A stretch of 10,062 nt of DNA from positions 1 through 10,062 of the forward strand of contig DIVU01000219.1 of NCBI GenBank assembly GCA_002423365.1, read 5' to 3'. Positions 1-6,663 of this stretch are shown here, in pieces. This DNA is from Desulfuromonadaceae bacterium UBA6124. Lineage in GTDB: Bacteria; Desulfobacterota; Desulfuromonadia; Desulfuromonadales; Trichloromonadaceae. The first letter of the stretch is position 1. Each line of letters begins with the position of its first letter. The position numbers and the translations under genes are program-made. Below the pieces are notes generated by a model. That model was not told where the DNA came from. It did no database searches and saw only the letters and a list, made by a program, of their open reading frames with translations.

Positions 1-1400
1 TGCTCGACGAGCCGACCAACCATCTTGACCTGCCGGCCCGGGACTGGCTGGAGGATTATCTCATCAGCTATCCCTTCGCGGTGGTGCTGGTCTCCCACGA
101 CCGCTTCTTTCTCGATCAGGTGGTGGGCCGTATTGTCGAGGTCTGGAACGGCAAGCTCACCGAGTACCCGGGCAATTACAGCAAGTATCTGGTCGAGCGG
201 GAGGCGCGGGTGGCGGCCCTGAGGGAAGCCAAGCGCCGCCAGGATGAGGAGATCGAAAAGATCGAAGCCTTCATCAACCGCTTCCGCTACCAGGCGAACA
301 AGGCCTCGCTGGTGCAGAGCCGGGTCAAGCAGCTGGAGAAGATCGAACGCATCGACATCCCGCCGGCGCGCAAGAAGATCGCCTTCAAGTTTCCCGAACC
401 GCCCAAGGGTGGGCGCACCGCCCTGGAGTTGCGGGGCGTGAGCCAGCGTTACGGCGAGCTGACCGTGCTCGACGGTATCGACCTGAGCGTGGAGAAGGGC
501 GAGCGCATCGCCCTGGTTGGGGCCAACGGCGCCGGCAAGTCGACCCTGATGCGCCTGCTCGCCGGGGACGAAGCGCCCAAGGGCGGCGCGCGGGAGGAGG
601 GACACAACCTGCATCTGGCCTATTTTGCCCAGGATCAGGCCAAGGTGCTTGATCCCGAGCGGACCGTCATCGAGGAGATCACCACGGCCGCTCCCTTCGA
701 GATGGTCCCGAAGGTACGGGACATCCTCGGCACTTTTCTCTTCAGCGGCGACGAGGTGCACAAAAGGGTGGCGGTTCTCTCCGGCGGCGAGCGCAACCGC
801 CTGGCCCTGGCTATTCTCCTGCTACGGCCGGCCAACCTGCTCCTGCTCGATGAGCCGACCAACCACCTCGATCTGCAATCGAAGGAAGTCCTTCTGCAGG
901 CGCTCAAGGGCTACTCGGGCACCCTGGTCTTCGTCTCCCACGACCGCTATTTCGTCGACAGCCTGGCGTCCCGGGTGGTCGAGGTGAAAGGCGGCCGGAT
1001 CGAATCCTGCATCGGCAACTACGAAGATTTTCTGCGCTGGCGCACCGGGCAGGGGGATCTCAGCCATTCCCGGCAGCGGGTGGAGCTGGGGGCGGCGGCC
1101 GGGGTGGAGGCGCCGGAAAGTGCCGAGAAGGAAGATCGCAAGCGCAGTCACGAAGAGCGCAAGGAGGTCCAGCGCCAGGAGCGCCGTCGGCTGAAGGAGC
1201 TGACCGAGCTTGAGGAGAAGATCGAGGAACGGGAAGGGGTGCTGCACGATCTGGAGGGGCGCATGGCCGATCCCGAACTCTACCGCGACGGCGAGAATTG
1301 GCGCCGGACATCGGCAGAGCACGGGCGGCTCAAAGGGGAGATCGAAGCCCTCTATGCCCGTTGGGAGGAGCTGCAGGAGACCGCTCCCGAGCCTTCTTGA
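1..1400 (+). CDS. ABC-F family twin ATP-binding protein, 5' end missing
   Basis: About 465 codons are present, read in the frame that starts at base 3; the start lies before the window. The first cassette is represented only by its end: Walker B LDEPTNHLDL at the first codons, then the switch VSHDRFF. A charged helical linker follows (about bases 190-360). The second cassette is complete: Walker A GANGAGKST (519-545), Q-loop region YFAQDQ, signature LSGGERNR (from 777), Walker B LLLLDEPTNHLDL with the catalytic Glu at 852-854, and switch VSHDRYF. There is no membrane domain, and the C-terminal 110 or so residues form a Lys/Glu/Arg-rich coiled coil. This is the soluble ABC-F layout, whose members act on the ribosome as translation factors or antibiotic-protection proteins. 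The C-terminal coiled coil resembles YheS/Uup/YdiF-type proteins, but I cannot fix the subfamily without the N-terminal half, so no symbol is given. Confidence 0.93.
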   Translation, partial: LDEPTNHLDLPARDWLEDYLISYPFAVVLVSHDRFFLDQVVGRIVEVWNGKLTEYPGNYSKYLVEREARVAALREAKRRQDEEIEKIEAFINRFRYQANKASLVQSRVKQLEKIERIDIPPARKKIAFKFPEPPKGGRTALELRGVSQRYGELTVLDGIDLSVEKGERIALVGANGAGKSTLMRLLAGDEAPKGGAREEGHNLHLAYFAQDQAKVLDPERTVIEEITTAAPFEMVPKVRDILGTFLFSGDEVHKRVAVLSGGERNRLALAILLLRPANLLLLDEPTNHLDLQSKEVLLQALKGYSGTLVFVSHDRYFVDSLASRVVEVKGGRIESCIGNYEDFLRWRTGQGDLSHSRQRVELGAAAGVEAPESAEKEDRKRSHEERKEVQRQERRRLKELTELEEKIEEREGVLHDLEGRMADPELYRDGENWRRTSAEHGRLKGEIEALYARWEELQETAPEPS

Positions 1401-1480
1401 CGCAACCTTCTTCGGCTGGATCTTACGCGGCGAACCGCACGGCTTGCCTATCAGAAAATATCACCCGAGCCTTTTTCCGG

Positions 1481-1485
1481 GGAGG
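1481..1485 (+). promoter_or_regulatory. Ribosome binding site deciding the start at 1493
   Basis: GGAGG lies 7 bases before the ATG at 1493. The same frame stays open upstream to 1298, inside the ABC-F gene, but those codons lack a site like this and read as an overlap frame. ATG 1493 is therefore preferred. Confidence 0.75.
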
Positions 1486-1492
1486 AAAACTC

Positions 1493-2458
1493 ATGGTTCT
1501 TTTGCCCAAGGGCAATCCCGTCAAGGAAAATGCCAACCCAGGGAAGATCAATCTTCCCGGTGCCCTCGAAAAGCTGCAGGCGGGGAAGTTTTCCGGCTAT
1601 CTGCGCTTCGATTTTCCCACGGCGACCGGAGTTATCATTTTCGAGCAGGGGTGCCTGATCAGTTCCCTCCTCGACGACGGGCGGGAACGGCTCATCGCCT
1701 ATGACGCCATCGCCGCCATTTTCGAGCAGTCCCTGGAAGGGCAAGGGCGCCTCGACGTCTATCGCCTCAGCGCCGAACTGGCTCTGAGTGTTCACGCCCT
1801 GCTCCACGGCGACCTGCTCTATAAGGGGCAGGAACTCAAGCTCATCGACATCAAGCTGCTGCTTACGCGGCTCAAGGATCTGGCCATCACCGGCTGTCTG
1901 CGTATCTACACCGGCGACCGGGTGGCGCTCATTTTCTACCGGGAGGGCAATCCCCTGGGCTTCTTCCATGACGGCTCCACCGCCATCGAGACGACCGCCG
2001 ACACCTCCATGTCGGTGGCGCGCCTGCCCGGGGCCAAGATCGATGTCCTGACCACCAAGGGGGTGGGGGAGGGGATGCTCGCCGACCTGCTTTCTTCGGC
2101 GGATCTGCCGGCACTCTGGAGGCGGATTCTGGAGGCCCGCCGGCCCGCCCCTGAACCGGTCGCATCTCCCGCGCCGTCGGTCGAGGAGCCGGAAGCGGTC
2201 GACCCGGCCGTGCGCGAGGCCGAGTCGCGGGACGAGCTGCTGGCCGCCTGGCGGGAGATCGCCGTGCGCCATCTCGGCAAGATCGGCGGCTCGCTGGTGG
2301 AAAAGGAATTCGAGAAAAACCTGAGCGGCGCTCTCGACACGGCGGCCCTGAATGTTTTTTACGAGCGTATGGGCAAGGCGGCGCGGCTGGTCGCCGGGCA
2401 CGGCAAGGTCAGCGCTCTGCTTGAGGAGATGGGACGGTCGGCGCAGGAAAAGCTCTAA
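1493..2458 (+). CDS. Tandem DUF4388/PATAN-like protein
   Basis: Predicted soluble protein of 321 residues with no signal peptide or membrane segment. Two similar modules can be seen. In module one (about 20-100), a leucine-rich helix leads into GKFSGYLRFDF, then GVIIFEQGCLISSLLDDG. In module two (about 118-205), a similar helix leads into ITGCLRIYT, then VALIFYREGNPLGFFHDG. The pattern helix, G-x-L-R strand, then a hydrophobic-F-x-x-G strand is that of DUF4388/PATAN domains, found in many deltaproteobacterial signalling and motility proteins; this assignment is by eye. A Pro/Ala/Glu-rich linker (about 217-245) joins a helical C-terminal part (246-321) that I do not recognise. It starts 92 bases after the ABC-F stop, and the membrane protein gene follows after 41 bases, so the two are probably cotranscribed. 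Function is unknown; a protein-interaction role in signalling is a guess from the family. Confidence 0.85.
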   Translation: MVLLPKGNPVKENANPGKINLPGALEKLQAGKFSGYLRFDFPTATGVIIFEQGCLISSLLDDGRERLIAYDAIAAIFEQSLEGQGRLDVYRLSAELALSVHALLHGDLLYKGQELKLIDIKLLLTRLKDLAITGCLRIYTGDRVALIFYREGNPLGFFHDGSTAIETTADTSMSVARLPGAKIDVLTTKGVGEGMLADLLSSADLPALWRRILEARRPAPEPVASPAPSVEEPEAVDPAVREAESRDELLAAWREIAVRHLGKIGGSLVEKEFEKNLSGALDTAALNVFYERMGKAARLVAGHGKVSALLEEMGRSAQEKL

Positions 2459-2486
2459 ACGGCTGATGAAAAACTCATGGTAAAAC

Positions 2487-2492
2487 AGGAGG
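2487..2492 (+). promoter_or_regulatory. Ribosome binding site for the membrane protein gene
   Basis: A perfect AGGAGG sits 7 bases before ATG 2500. An in-frame TTG at 2494 is only one base from this site, too close to be used, so ATG 2500 is the start. Confidence 0.85.
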
Positions 2493-2499
2493 TTTGGGG

Positions 2500-3192
2500 A
2501 TGGATTTGAGTGGATTGCAAGTGATTCTCTGGCTGGTGGCCGGGCTGGTTTCTTTCTATTTCAGTATCGGTAACGCCCGGATCTGGACAAGTATTTCGGT
2601 CGGTTTCTTCCTGATTCTCTTCGGCGAACTGCTGCCGAAAGCGATGCCCTTTCTCCCCGGTACCGGCATTCCCCAGGTCGAGGCCATGGGCCTGATTATC
2701 AGCACCATCGCCATTCTGGTGATGAGTCACGGCTTTCAGGAATATTACGTCTTCTCGCGCACGCTGGATCTGGAAGGGAACAAGAGCCAGGTCTATCTCG
2801 TCACCCTGGCGGTAATTTTCGCCTCCCAGGTCTTCATCCTCATCAATCCGGCTCCCGATGCCGATACCCTGCGCACCATCCGCATCGTCGGCAACACCAA
2901 CTGGGTCTTTCTCTCCCTGATCAACATCGACCTGATCCGCAAGATCTATCTCAATGTCAAGGACAGTCCCATCGGCAAGGGTTTTCTCGCCTTCATCGCG
3001 GTCTTCGTCTGCATCTTCCTGTGGAAGGGTTCGGAGCTCTACATCCAGGTCTATCGCCTCGATCTGCCGGCGGTGATGCAGGCCTACCCCGCCCGTTACC
3101 AGATCTCCCAGATCACCAACCTGATCGGCAACCTGCTCGCGTCCCTGTCGGTGGGGGGCACCTTTCTCTATCTGGCCCGGCTGCTGCGTTGA
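2500..3192 (+). CDS. Polytopic membrane protein of unknown function
   Basis: A 230-residue, strongly hydrophobic protein. About six or seven membrane segments can be drawn: roughly 6-23, 28-50, 61-79, 97-115, 133-147 (weaker), 160-177 and 207-228. Polar or charged residues lie in or beside several of them: Glu43 in FGELLPK, His77 in VMSHGFQEYY, Asp144/Arg147 in NIDLIRKIY, and Lys176/Glu179 in LWKGSELY. There is only one histidine, so a bis-histidine haem b protein is unlikely. I do not recognise the family, and there is no signature of a transporter, kinase or protease. It follows the PATAN-like gene after 41 bases with an excellent ribosome binding site, which suggests one operon and possibly a soluble/membrane pair. 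Its stop codon touches the terminator of the convergent cytochrome gene. Confidence 0.85.
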   Translation: MDLSGLQVILWLVAGLVSFYFSIGNARIWTSISVGFFLILFGELLPKAMPFLPGTGIPQVEAMGLIISTIAILVMSHGFQEYYVFSRTLDLEGNKSQVYLVTLAVIFASQVFILINPAPDADTLRTIRIVGNTNWVFLSLINIDLIRKIYLNVKDSPIGKGFLAFIAVFVCIFLWKGSELYIQVYRLDLPAVMQAYPARYQISQITNLIGNLLASLSVGGTFLYLARLLR

Positions 3193-3225
3193 AAAAGAGG
3201 GGCGGGCGGACAACCGCCGCGCCCC
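3192..3225 (-). terminator. Intrinsic terminator of the cytochrome gene
   Basis: Read on the minus strand, GGGGCGCGGCGG, loop TTGT and CCGCCCGCCCC form a GC-rich stem with one bulged base, followed by TCTTTTTC. The U-tract lies on the minus-strand side only, so it serves the cytochrome transcript. It begins 9 bases after the cytochrome stop codon, and its T-run ends at the stop of the convergent membrane protein gene. Confidence 0.8.
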
Positions 3226-3234
3226 GTCCCGGTT

Positions 3235-3561
3235 CTACTTCTTGATGTGGCAGTCCTTGCAGCCGAAGGGCGCGCCCATTCTCTTGTGGCAGTGCCGGCA
3301 CATGGCGTGGGAGGCTTCCTTCATGTTGGGGATCGCCGTGTCCACCCCGTGACAGTCTCGACAGCCCCCCCGCTCTACCCCCTTGTGGTGGCAGACGGCG
3401 CATTCGCCGACTTTCTGATGCAGTTTGTGGTCGAAATGGATTTCCCCCATGCGTGGCGTGCCGAGGGTGACTTCGGCGGGAATCGCCGCGAAAGCCGCCG
3501 TTCCCGACGCGAGGATGGCGAGGAGCAGGGCGGCGCAAAGGGAGAGGGTAAAACCTTTCAT
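3235..3561 (-). CDS. Periplasmic tetraheme class III cytochrome c (c3/c7 family)
   Basis: The 108-residue precursor has a Sec signal peptide (MKGF, hydrophobic core to about 20, likely cut near ATAAFA/AIPA at 25), leaving a mature protein of about 83 residues. Four CxxCH haem-binding motifs are present: CAVCH (54-58), CRDCH (67-71), CRHCH (88-92) and CKDCH (101-105). Extra histidines sit where class III cytochromes place distal ligands: H45 and H48 in FDHKLH, H59 directly after the first motif (the CHH hallmark), and H85 before the third motif. Four bis-His haems are therefore expected. It is shorter than classic c3 (about 107 mature residues) and has one haem more than PpcA-type c7. The expected role is a low-potential periplasmic electron carrier in anaerobic respiration; partners are unknown. 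AGGAGG lies 6 bases before the ATG. It is monocistronic, divergent from the kinase gene, with its own terminator. Confidence 0.93.
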   Translation of the reverse strand: MKGFTLSLCAALLLAILASGTAAFAAIPAEVTLGTPRMGEIHFDHKLHQKVGECAVCHHKGVERGGCRDCHGVDTAIPNMKEASHAMCRHCHKRMGAPFGCKDCHIKK

Positions 3562-3705
3562 CGGTGACCTCCTGGCAGGTTGAATCTCGGCGGCCCTTCG
3601 CCGCCGGAAGTTCCCCTAGATTAGCGTAAATTTTTTCGAGGCGCAGCAGATTTCTCCCTTTTCCCGGGACTCGGGCGGAATCGGTGCGCAAAAAAGGCCA
3701 GGGCG
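3562..3705. other. Divergent intergenic region between cytochrome and kinase genes
   Basis: These 144 bases must hold the promoters of both divergent genes. An AT-rich tract (3616-3638, including AAATTTTTT) is the likeliest promoter area, but neither strand shows a convincing -35/-10 pair. A short GC hairpin (CGGCGG 3588-3593, CCGCCG 3601-3606) would lie in the cytochrome leader just upstream of its ribosome binding site. For the kinase, AAGG (3694-3697) is a weak ribosome binding site 8 bases before its ATG. Confidence 0.5.
3568..3573 (-). promoter_or_regulatory. Ribosome binding site of the cytochrome gene
   Basis: CCTCCT on the plus strand reads AGGAGG on the minus strand, 6 bases before the ATG at 3561. 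It supports the chosen start, which also gives a complete signal peptide. Confidence 0.85.
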
Positions 3706-5238
3706 ATGCGCGTCACTCTCGGGCGAAAACTTTTTCTTTACACCGGCGGCACCCTGGCCCTGGTGCTGCTGATGACCTTCCTGGTTCTGGAACGTAGCCA
3801 GGCGCGTCAGTGGGAAGAACATCTGCACGCCCAGAGCCGGGCCTTCGTCCGCTTCGCCACCCCCGAGCTGCTCAAGCTTTTCCGCGGTTCCTTCGCGCCG
3901 GGTCGGGATGATGCCCAGGGCAAGGTCGTCGAATTCCTCGCCGTCAATCGCGATCTCATCGGCTTCACCCTCATTTCCCCAGGCGGGCGGGTCCTCTTTC
4001 AGTCTCCCCGCTTCGCCCCTTTCGCCGATCATCCCTGGCCGGAGCCACCGTCGCCGGCGGATTTGAGCGGATTTTCCCCCGGCGCCGAGCCGCGCATGCG
4101 CACCCTCCCCTGGGGCGAAGGGCGCGCCCTGGAACTGCTGATGCCGGCCTTCGGACCGACGGGCGAGCAGGTGCTGACGGTGCGCTACCTGCTCACCTAC
4201 GCCTCGGTCGATGCGCGTCTCGCCGAGATGCGCGGCTCCTTCGCCCGCATCGCCTGCCTCTCCCTCCTTGCCTCGCTGCCGTTGGTGGCCCTGGCGGCGC
4301 GGCGCGTTTCGCGGCCGATCCAGAGTCTGACCGAAGGGGCGCGGGCCGTGGCCCGGGGGGAGCTCGATACCCGCCTGCAGATCGCTAACCGCGACGAGAT
4401 CGGGGTGCTGGCCCGGGCTTTCAACCACATGGCCGAGAATCTCTCCCTGAGCCGCGACGAGCTCACCGCCAAGAACCGGGAACTGATCGAGGCCAACGAG
4501 AACCTGCGCCAGGTGCAGGAACAGCTCATCCGTTCCGAGCGCCTGGCGGCCATCGGTCAGTTGGCGGCGGGGGTTTCCCACGAGATCGACAATCCGGTGG
4601 GGATTATTCTCGGCTATGCCGAGCTCTTGCTCGACGATCTCGATGAAGCGGATCCCCGGCGCGACGATGTTCTGGCGATCATTGCCGAATGCCGTCGCTG
4701 TCGGCGCATCACCGGCGGCCTGCTCGGCCTTGCCCGGGGCGGGGCGGTGCGGCGGGAATCGCTGTGCCTTGCCGAACTGGCGGAAGCGACGGCGGCTTCC
4801 TTGCGACCGCAGAAGCTCTTCCGCCAGGTGCCAATTCGCATCCAGGCGCCGCCTGAACCGCTGGAGGTCTTCGCCGATCCCGACCCATTGCGGCAGGTGC
4901 TGGTCAATCTGCTGCTCAATGCCGCCCAGGCCATGGGCGGTTCGGGGGAAGTGGCGGTGACGCTAGAGCGTGCCGGGGAGCGGGTGTCGCTGACTGTGGA
5001 CGACAGCGGTCCCGGGGTGCCCCTGGAACTGCGGGAGCGGATTTTCGATCCTTTCTTCTCCACCAAGGGCTCGGGGGAGGGGACCGGCCTCGGCCTTTCC
5101 CTCTGCCGGAAACTGATGGAGGAACAGGGGGGGAGCCTCTTCGTCGCGGATTCTCCCACTGGCGGGGCGCGCTTTGGCCTGCTCCTGCCCGCCGCGAGCC
5201 GGGAAAAATCCTTTGACAAGTCGGGGGATGCTTCCTAA
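3706..5238 (+). CDS. Membrane sensor histidine kinase (HAMP-HisKA-HATPase), orphan
   Basis: A 510-residue inner-membrane kinase. Membrane segment one is at about 10-27 and segment two at about 182-199. Between them lies a periplasmic sensor of about 150 residues with no motif I recognise beyond a possible Cache-like fold. A HAMP domain follows (199-251, with SRPIQSLTEGARAVARGELD), then a helical link. The HisKA domain contains SHEIDNPVG with phospho-acceptor His292. The HATPase_c domain (about 388-496) has N-box residues around NLLLNAAQAM (401-410), G1 box DDSGPGV (432-438), DPFFSTK (448-454) and G2 box GTGLGLS (459-465). All catalytic elements appear intact, in the NtrB/ZraS-like class that usually partners NtrC-type regulators. 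No response regulator gene adjoins it: a cytochrome lies on one side and the prenyl synthase on the other. The signal and partner are unknown. Confidence 0.93.
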   Translation: MRVTLGRKLFLYTGGTLALVLLMTFLVLERSQARQWEEHLHAQSRAFVRFATPELLKLFRGSFAPGRDDAQGKVVEFLAVNRDLIGFTLISPGGRVLFQSPRFAPFADHPWPEPPSPADLSGFSPGAEPRMRTLPWGEGRALELLMPAFGPTGEQVLTVRYLLTYASVDARLAEMRGSFARIACLSLLASLPLVALAARRVSRPIQSLTEGARAVARGELDTRLQIANRDEIGVLARAFNHMAENLSLSRDELTAKNRELIEANENLRQVQEQLIRSERLAAIGQLAAGVSHEIDNPVGIILGYAELLLDDLDEADPRRDDVLAIIAECRRCRRITGGLLGLARGGAVRRESLCLAELAEATAASLRPQKLFRQVPIRIQAPPEPLEVFADPDPLRQVLVNLLLNAAQAMGGSGEVAVTLERAGERVSLTVDDSGPGVPLELRERIFDPFFSTKGSGEGTGLGLSLCRKLMEEQGGSLFVADSPTGGARFGLLLPAASREKSFDKSGDAS

Positions 5239-5241
5239 GAT
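5213..5241 (+). promoter_or_regulatory. Sigma-70-type promoter for the prenyl synthase gene
   Basis: TTGACA (5213-5218, perfect -35) is followed after exactly 17 bases by TAAGAT (5236-5241, 4 of 6 to TATAAT). The -10 contains the TAA stop codon of the kinase gene. Transcription would start near 5248, giving a leader of about 34 bases before ATG 5282. The perfect -35 and ideal spacing make this a good candidate in such GC-rich DNA. Confidence 0.7.
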
Positions 5242-5281
5242 GGCGCGAATTTAACCAACACTTGAGGATGATTGACGGATT

Positions 5282-6250
5282 ATGGAAAAAGCCCTGGAAC
5301 TTCTCCATGACGACCTGCTCGGGGTCGAAGCCCAGTTCAAACAGGACCTGACTTCCGAAGTATTGCTGATTCGCAAGGTTGGCGAATATGTTCTCTCCAG
5401 CGGCGGCAAACGCATCCGCCCCATGCTCCTTCTGCTCTGCGCCAAGCTCGCCGGCTACCAGGGGAACAAGCATGTCGGGTTGGCCAGCGTGGTCGAGTTC
5501 ATCCACACCGCCACCCTGCTCCACGACGACGTCGTCGACAGCGCCGTGCTGCGTCGAGGCAATGCCTCGGCCAACGCGGTCTGGGGGAACGAGGCCTCGG
5601 TGCTGGTCGGCGACTTTCTCTTCGCCAAGTCCTTCTCCATCATGGTGCGCGGCGGCAGCCTGAAGATCCTTCAGGCCCTCTCCGACGCCACGACGATGAT
5701 GGCCGAGGGGGAAGTGCAGCAGCTTGTCAGCACCTGCGATCTCGACCTCAGCGAGGAAAGCTACATCGATGTGGTGCGCAACAAGACCGCCGTCCTTATC
5801 GCCGCCGCCTGTCAGGTCGGCGGGGTGCTCGGCGAGGTCGACGAGGAGCGCGAACAGGCGCTGCATGATTTCGGCATGGATCTCGGCATCGCTTTCCAGT
5901 TCATGGACGACGCCCTTGACTATGTGGCCGATCAGGCTGAGTTCGGCAAGGCCAAGGGGCACGATCTCGAAGAGGGAAAGGTGACCCTTCCCCTGATTCA
6001 CGCCCTGCGTCAGTGCGGTGAGGAGGAGCGGGAGCGTCTGGCCGAGATCGTCGAGCTGGAAACCCTCAGCGACGAGGATCTCGCCTACGTGGTCGGTCTG
6101 ATCGAGCGTTACGACGGCATCGGCTATACCCGGAAGCGTGCCCGGGAGCTGGTCGAGCGGGCCAAACTCAAGCTCGCCGCCTTCTCCGATGGTCCGGTCA
6201 AGACCGCACTGATGGAGTTGTCCGATTATGCCGTGAGCCGCCGAAAATAG
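5282..6250 (+). CDS. ispB: Long-chain trans-polyprenyl diphosphate synthase (IspB-like)
   Basis: The 322-residue length matches E. coli IspB (323). The enzyme condenses isopentenyl diphosphate onto an allylic primer to build the all-trans side chain of respiratory quinones, in this group most likely menaquinone. Family motifs are intact: GGKRIRP (41-47), the first Asp-rich motif HDDVVD with D82, D83 and D86, the following RRG (91-93), GDFLF (110-114), and the second Asp-rich motif FQFMDDALDY with D209, D210 and D213. The fifth residue before the first motif is a small Ala (A77), as in long-chain (C35-C50) synthases rather than geranyl or farnesyl synthases; the exact chain length cannot be read. 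ATG 5282 aligns with the family's N-terminus. The nearest ribosome site, GAGG at 5264-5267, is unusually far (14 bases). The gene has its own promoter overlapping the kinase end and a strong terminator. Confidence 0.92.
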   Translation: MEKALELLHDDLLGVEAQFKQDLTSEVLLIRKVGEYVLSSGGKRIRPMLLLLCAKLAGYQGNKHVGLASVVEFIHTATLLHDDVVDSAVLRRGNASANAVWGNEASVLVGDFLFAKSFSIMVRGGSLKILQALSDATTMMAEGEVQQLVSTCDLDLSEESYIDVVRNKTAVLIAAACQVGGVLGEVDEEREQALHDFGMDLGIAFQFMDDALDYVADQAEFGKAKGHDLEEGKVTLPLIHALRQCGEEERERLAEIVELETLSDEDLAYVVGLIERYDGIGYTRKRARELVERAKLKLAAFSDGPVKTALMELSDYAVSRRK

Positions 6251-6290
6251 TCAGCGGCCGGTCGGTCATATCGCTTGCATACGCACGTGA

Positions 6291-6326
6291 AAAGGCCTCC
6301 CCGCTCGCAGCGGGGGGGCCTTTTTT
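6291..6326 (+). terminator. Strong intrinsic terminator after the prenyl synthase
   Basis: A 12-bp stem GGCCTCCCCGCT / AGCGGGGGGGCC (one G-T wobble) with loop CGC is followed by six T residues (6321-6326) and preceded by AAA, which extends the stem. It starts 40 bases after the stop codon and separates this gene from the sigma-54-driven small gene. Confidence 0.93.
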
Positions 6327-6360
6327 GTGCGGATTTCCTCGGATCTTCAAGGCTTTTGGA

Positions 6361-6377
6361 TTGGCTCGGGATTTGCT
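6361..6377 (+). promoter_or_regulatory. Sigma-54 (RpoN) -24/-12 promoter
   Basis: TTGGCTCGGGATTTGCT matches the sigma-54 consensus TGGCACG-N4-TTGCW at every defined base but one (T for A at 6366). The invariant GG (6363-6364) and GC (6375-6376) are separated by exactly 10 bases. Transcription would start near 6388, about 48 bases before the ATG of the small gene. No clear activator-binding repeat was found; one would have to lie in or beyond 6251-6360, which also holds the terminator. A weaker sigma-70 reading (TTGGCT, 16 bases, TTTTAT) overlaps it. Confidence 0.75.
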
Positions 6378-6435
6378 AATTGTTTTATCAGCAATCCGGC
6401 AAACTGGGCACACACAATCTTGCCGAGGGGGGACT

Positions 6436-6663
6436 ATGGATACGGGCACTCTGATTCATTCCGAGCAACTCGATATTCGCGGGCGCCGCTATGAGGTAGC
6501 CGTTTTTCAGCGGGCTAACGGTTCGCACGTGGCTCGTACCGTTTTCGCTCCGGGGGATGTCATCATGAACGACGGCCCCTCCCTCGAAGCGGTGCTGGCC
6601 AAGCATCAGCGCCTGTTGCCGCTGGCCATCGACTCCCGCGAGTTGCGCGCCGAATCCAGCTGA
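6436..6663 (+). CDS. Small protein of unknown function, sigma-54-controlled
   Basis: A 75-residue protein with no signal peptide, membrane segment or cysteine. Residues 10-35 (EQLDIRGRRYEVAVFQRANG, then HVARTVF) look like two or three beta strands. A turn FAPGDVIMNDG leads into a helix, SLEAVLAKHQRLLPLAI (about 49-65), and the tail is polar. I do not recognise the family. The ATG at 6436 is chosen for the purine-rich GAGGGGGG at 6425-6432; the frame is open upstream to 6325, but those codons run through the promoter. Codon use fits its neighbours. The gene stands alone behind a near-consensus sigma-54 promoter and just upstream of a kinase/NtrC-type regulator pair, which makes it a candidate target of that pair. 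Function cannot be assigned. Confidence 0.75.
   Translation: MDTGTLIHSEQLDIRGRRYEVAVFQRANGSHVARTVFAPGDVIMNDGPSLEAVLAKHQRLLPLAIDSRELRAESS

Noticed and set aside
1397..1426. TTGACG overlapping the ABC-F stop codon, with TCTTAC 18 bases on, as a promoter for the PATAN-like gene.
   Set aside because: The -35 matches 5 of 6, but the -10 matches only 3 of 6; not listed as a feature.
3686..3703. Possible minus-strand sigma-54 site upstream of the cytochrome gene (CTGGCC, T-run, TGCGCA with GG-N10-GC).
   Set aside because: The -12 half reads GCGCA instead of TTGCA; the only TTGC is at the wrong spacing (8 bases), so the match is too weak.
3616..4581. A 321-codon minus-strand frame opposite the orphan kinase, and similar long frames at 1451-2401 and 4916-6001.
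   Set aside because: All are low-complexity shadows of genes with recognised domains, and none shows a domain of its own.
5268..5351. Short open frame from ATG 5268 in the leader of the prenyl synthase gene, as an upstream regulatory peptide.
   Set aside because: GAGG abuts the ATG with no spacing, and the frame mostly overlaps the synthase coding region; no attenuation structure was seen.
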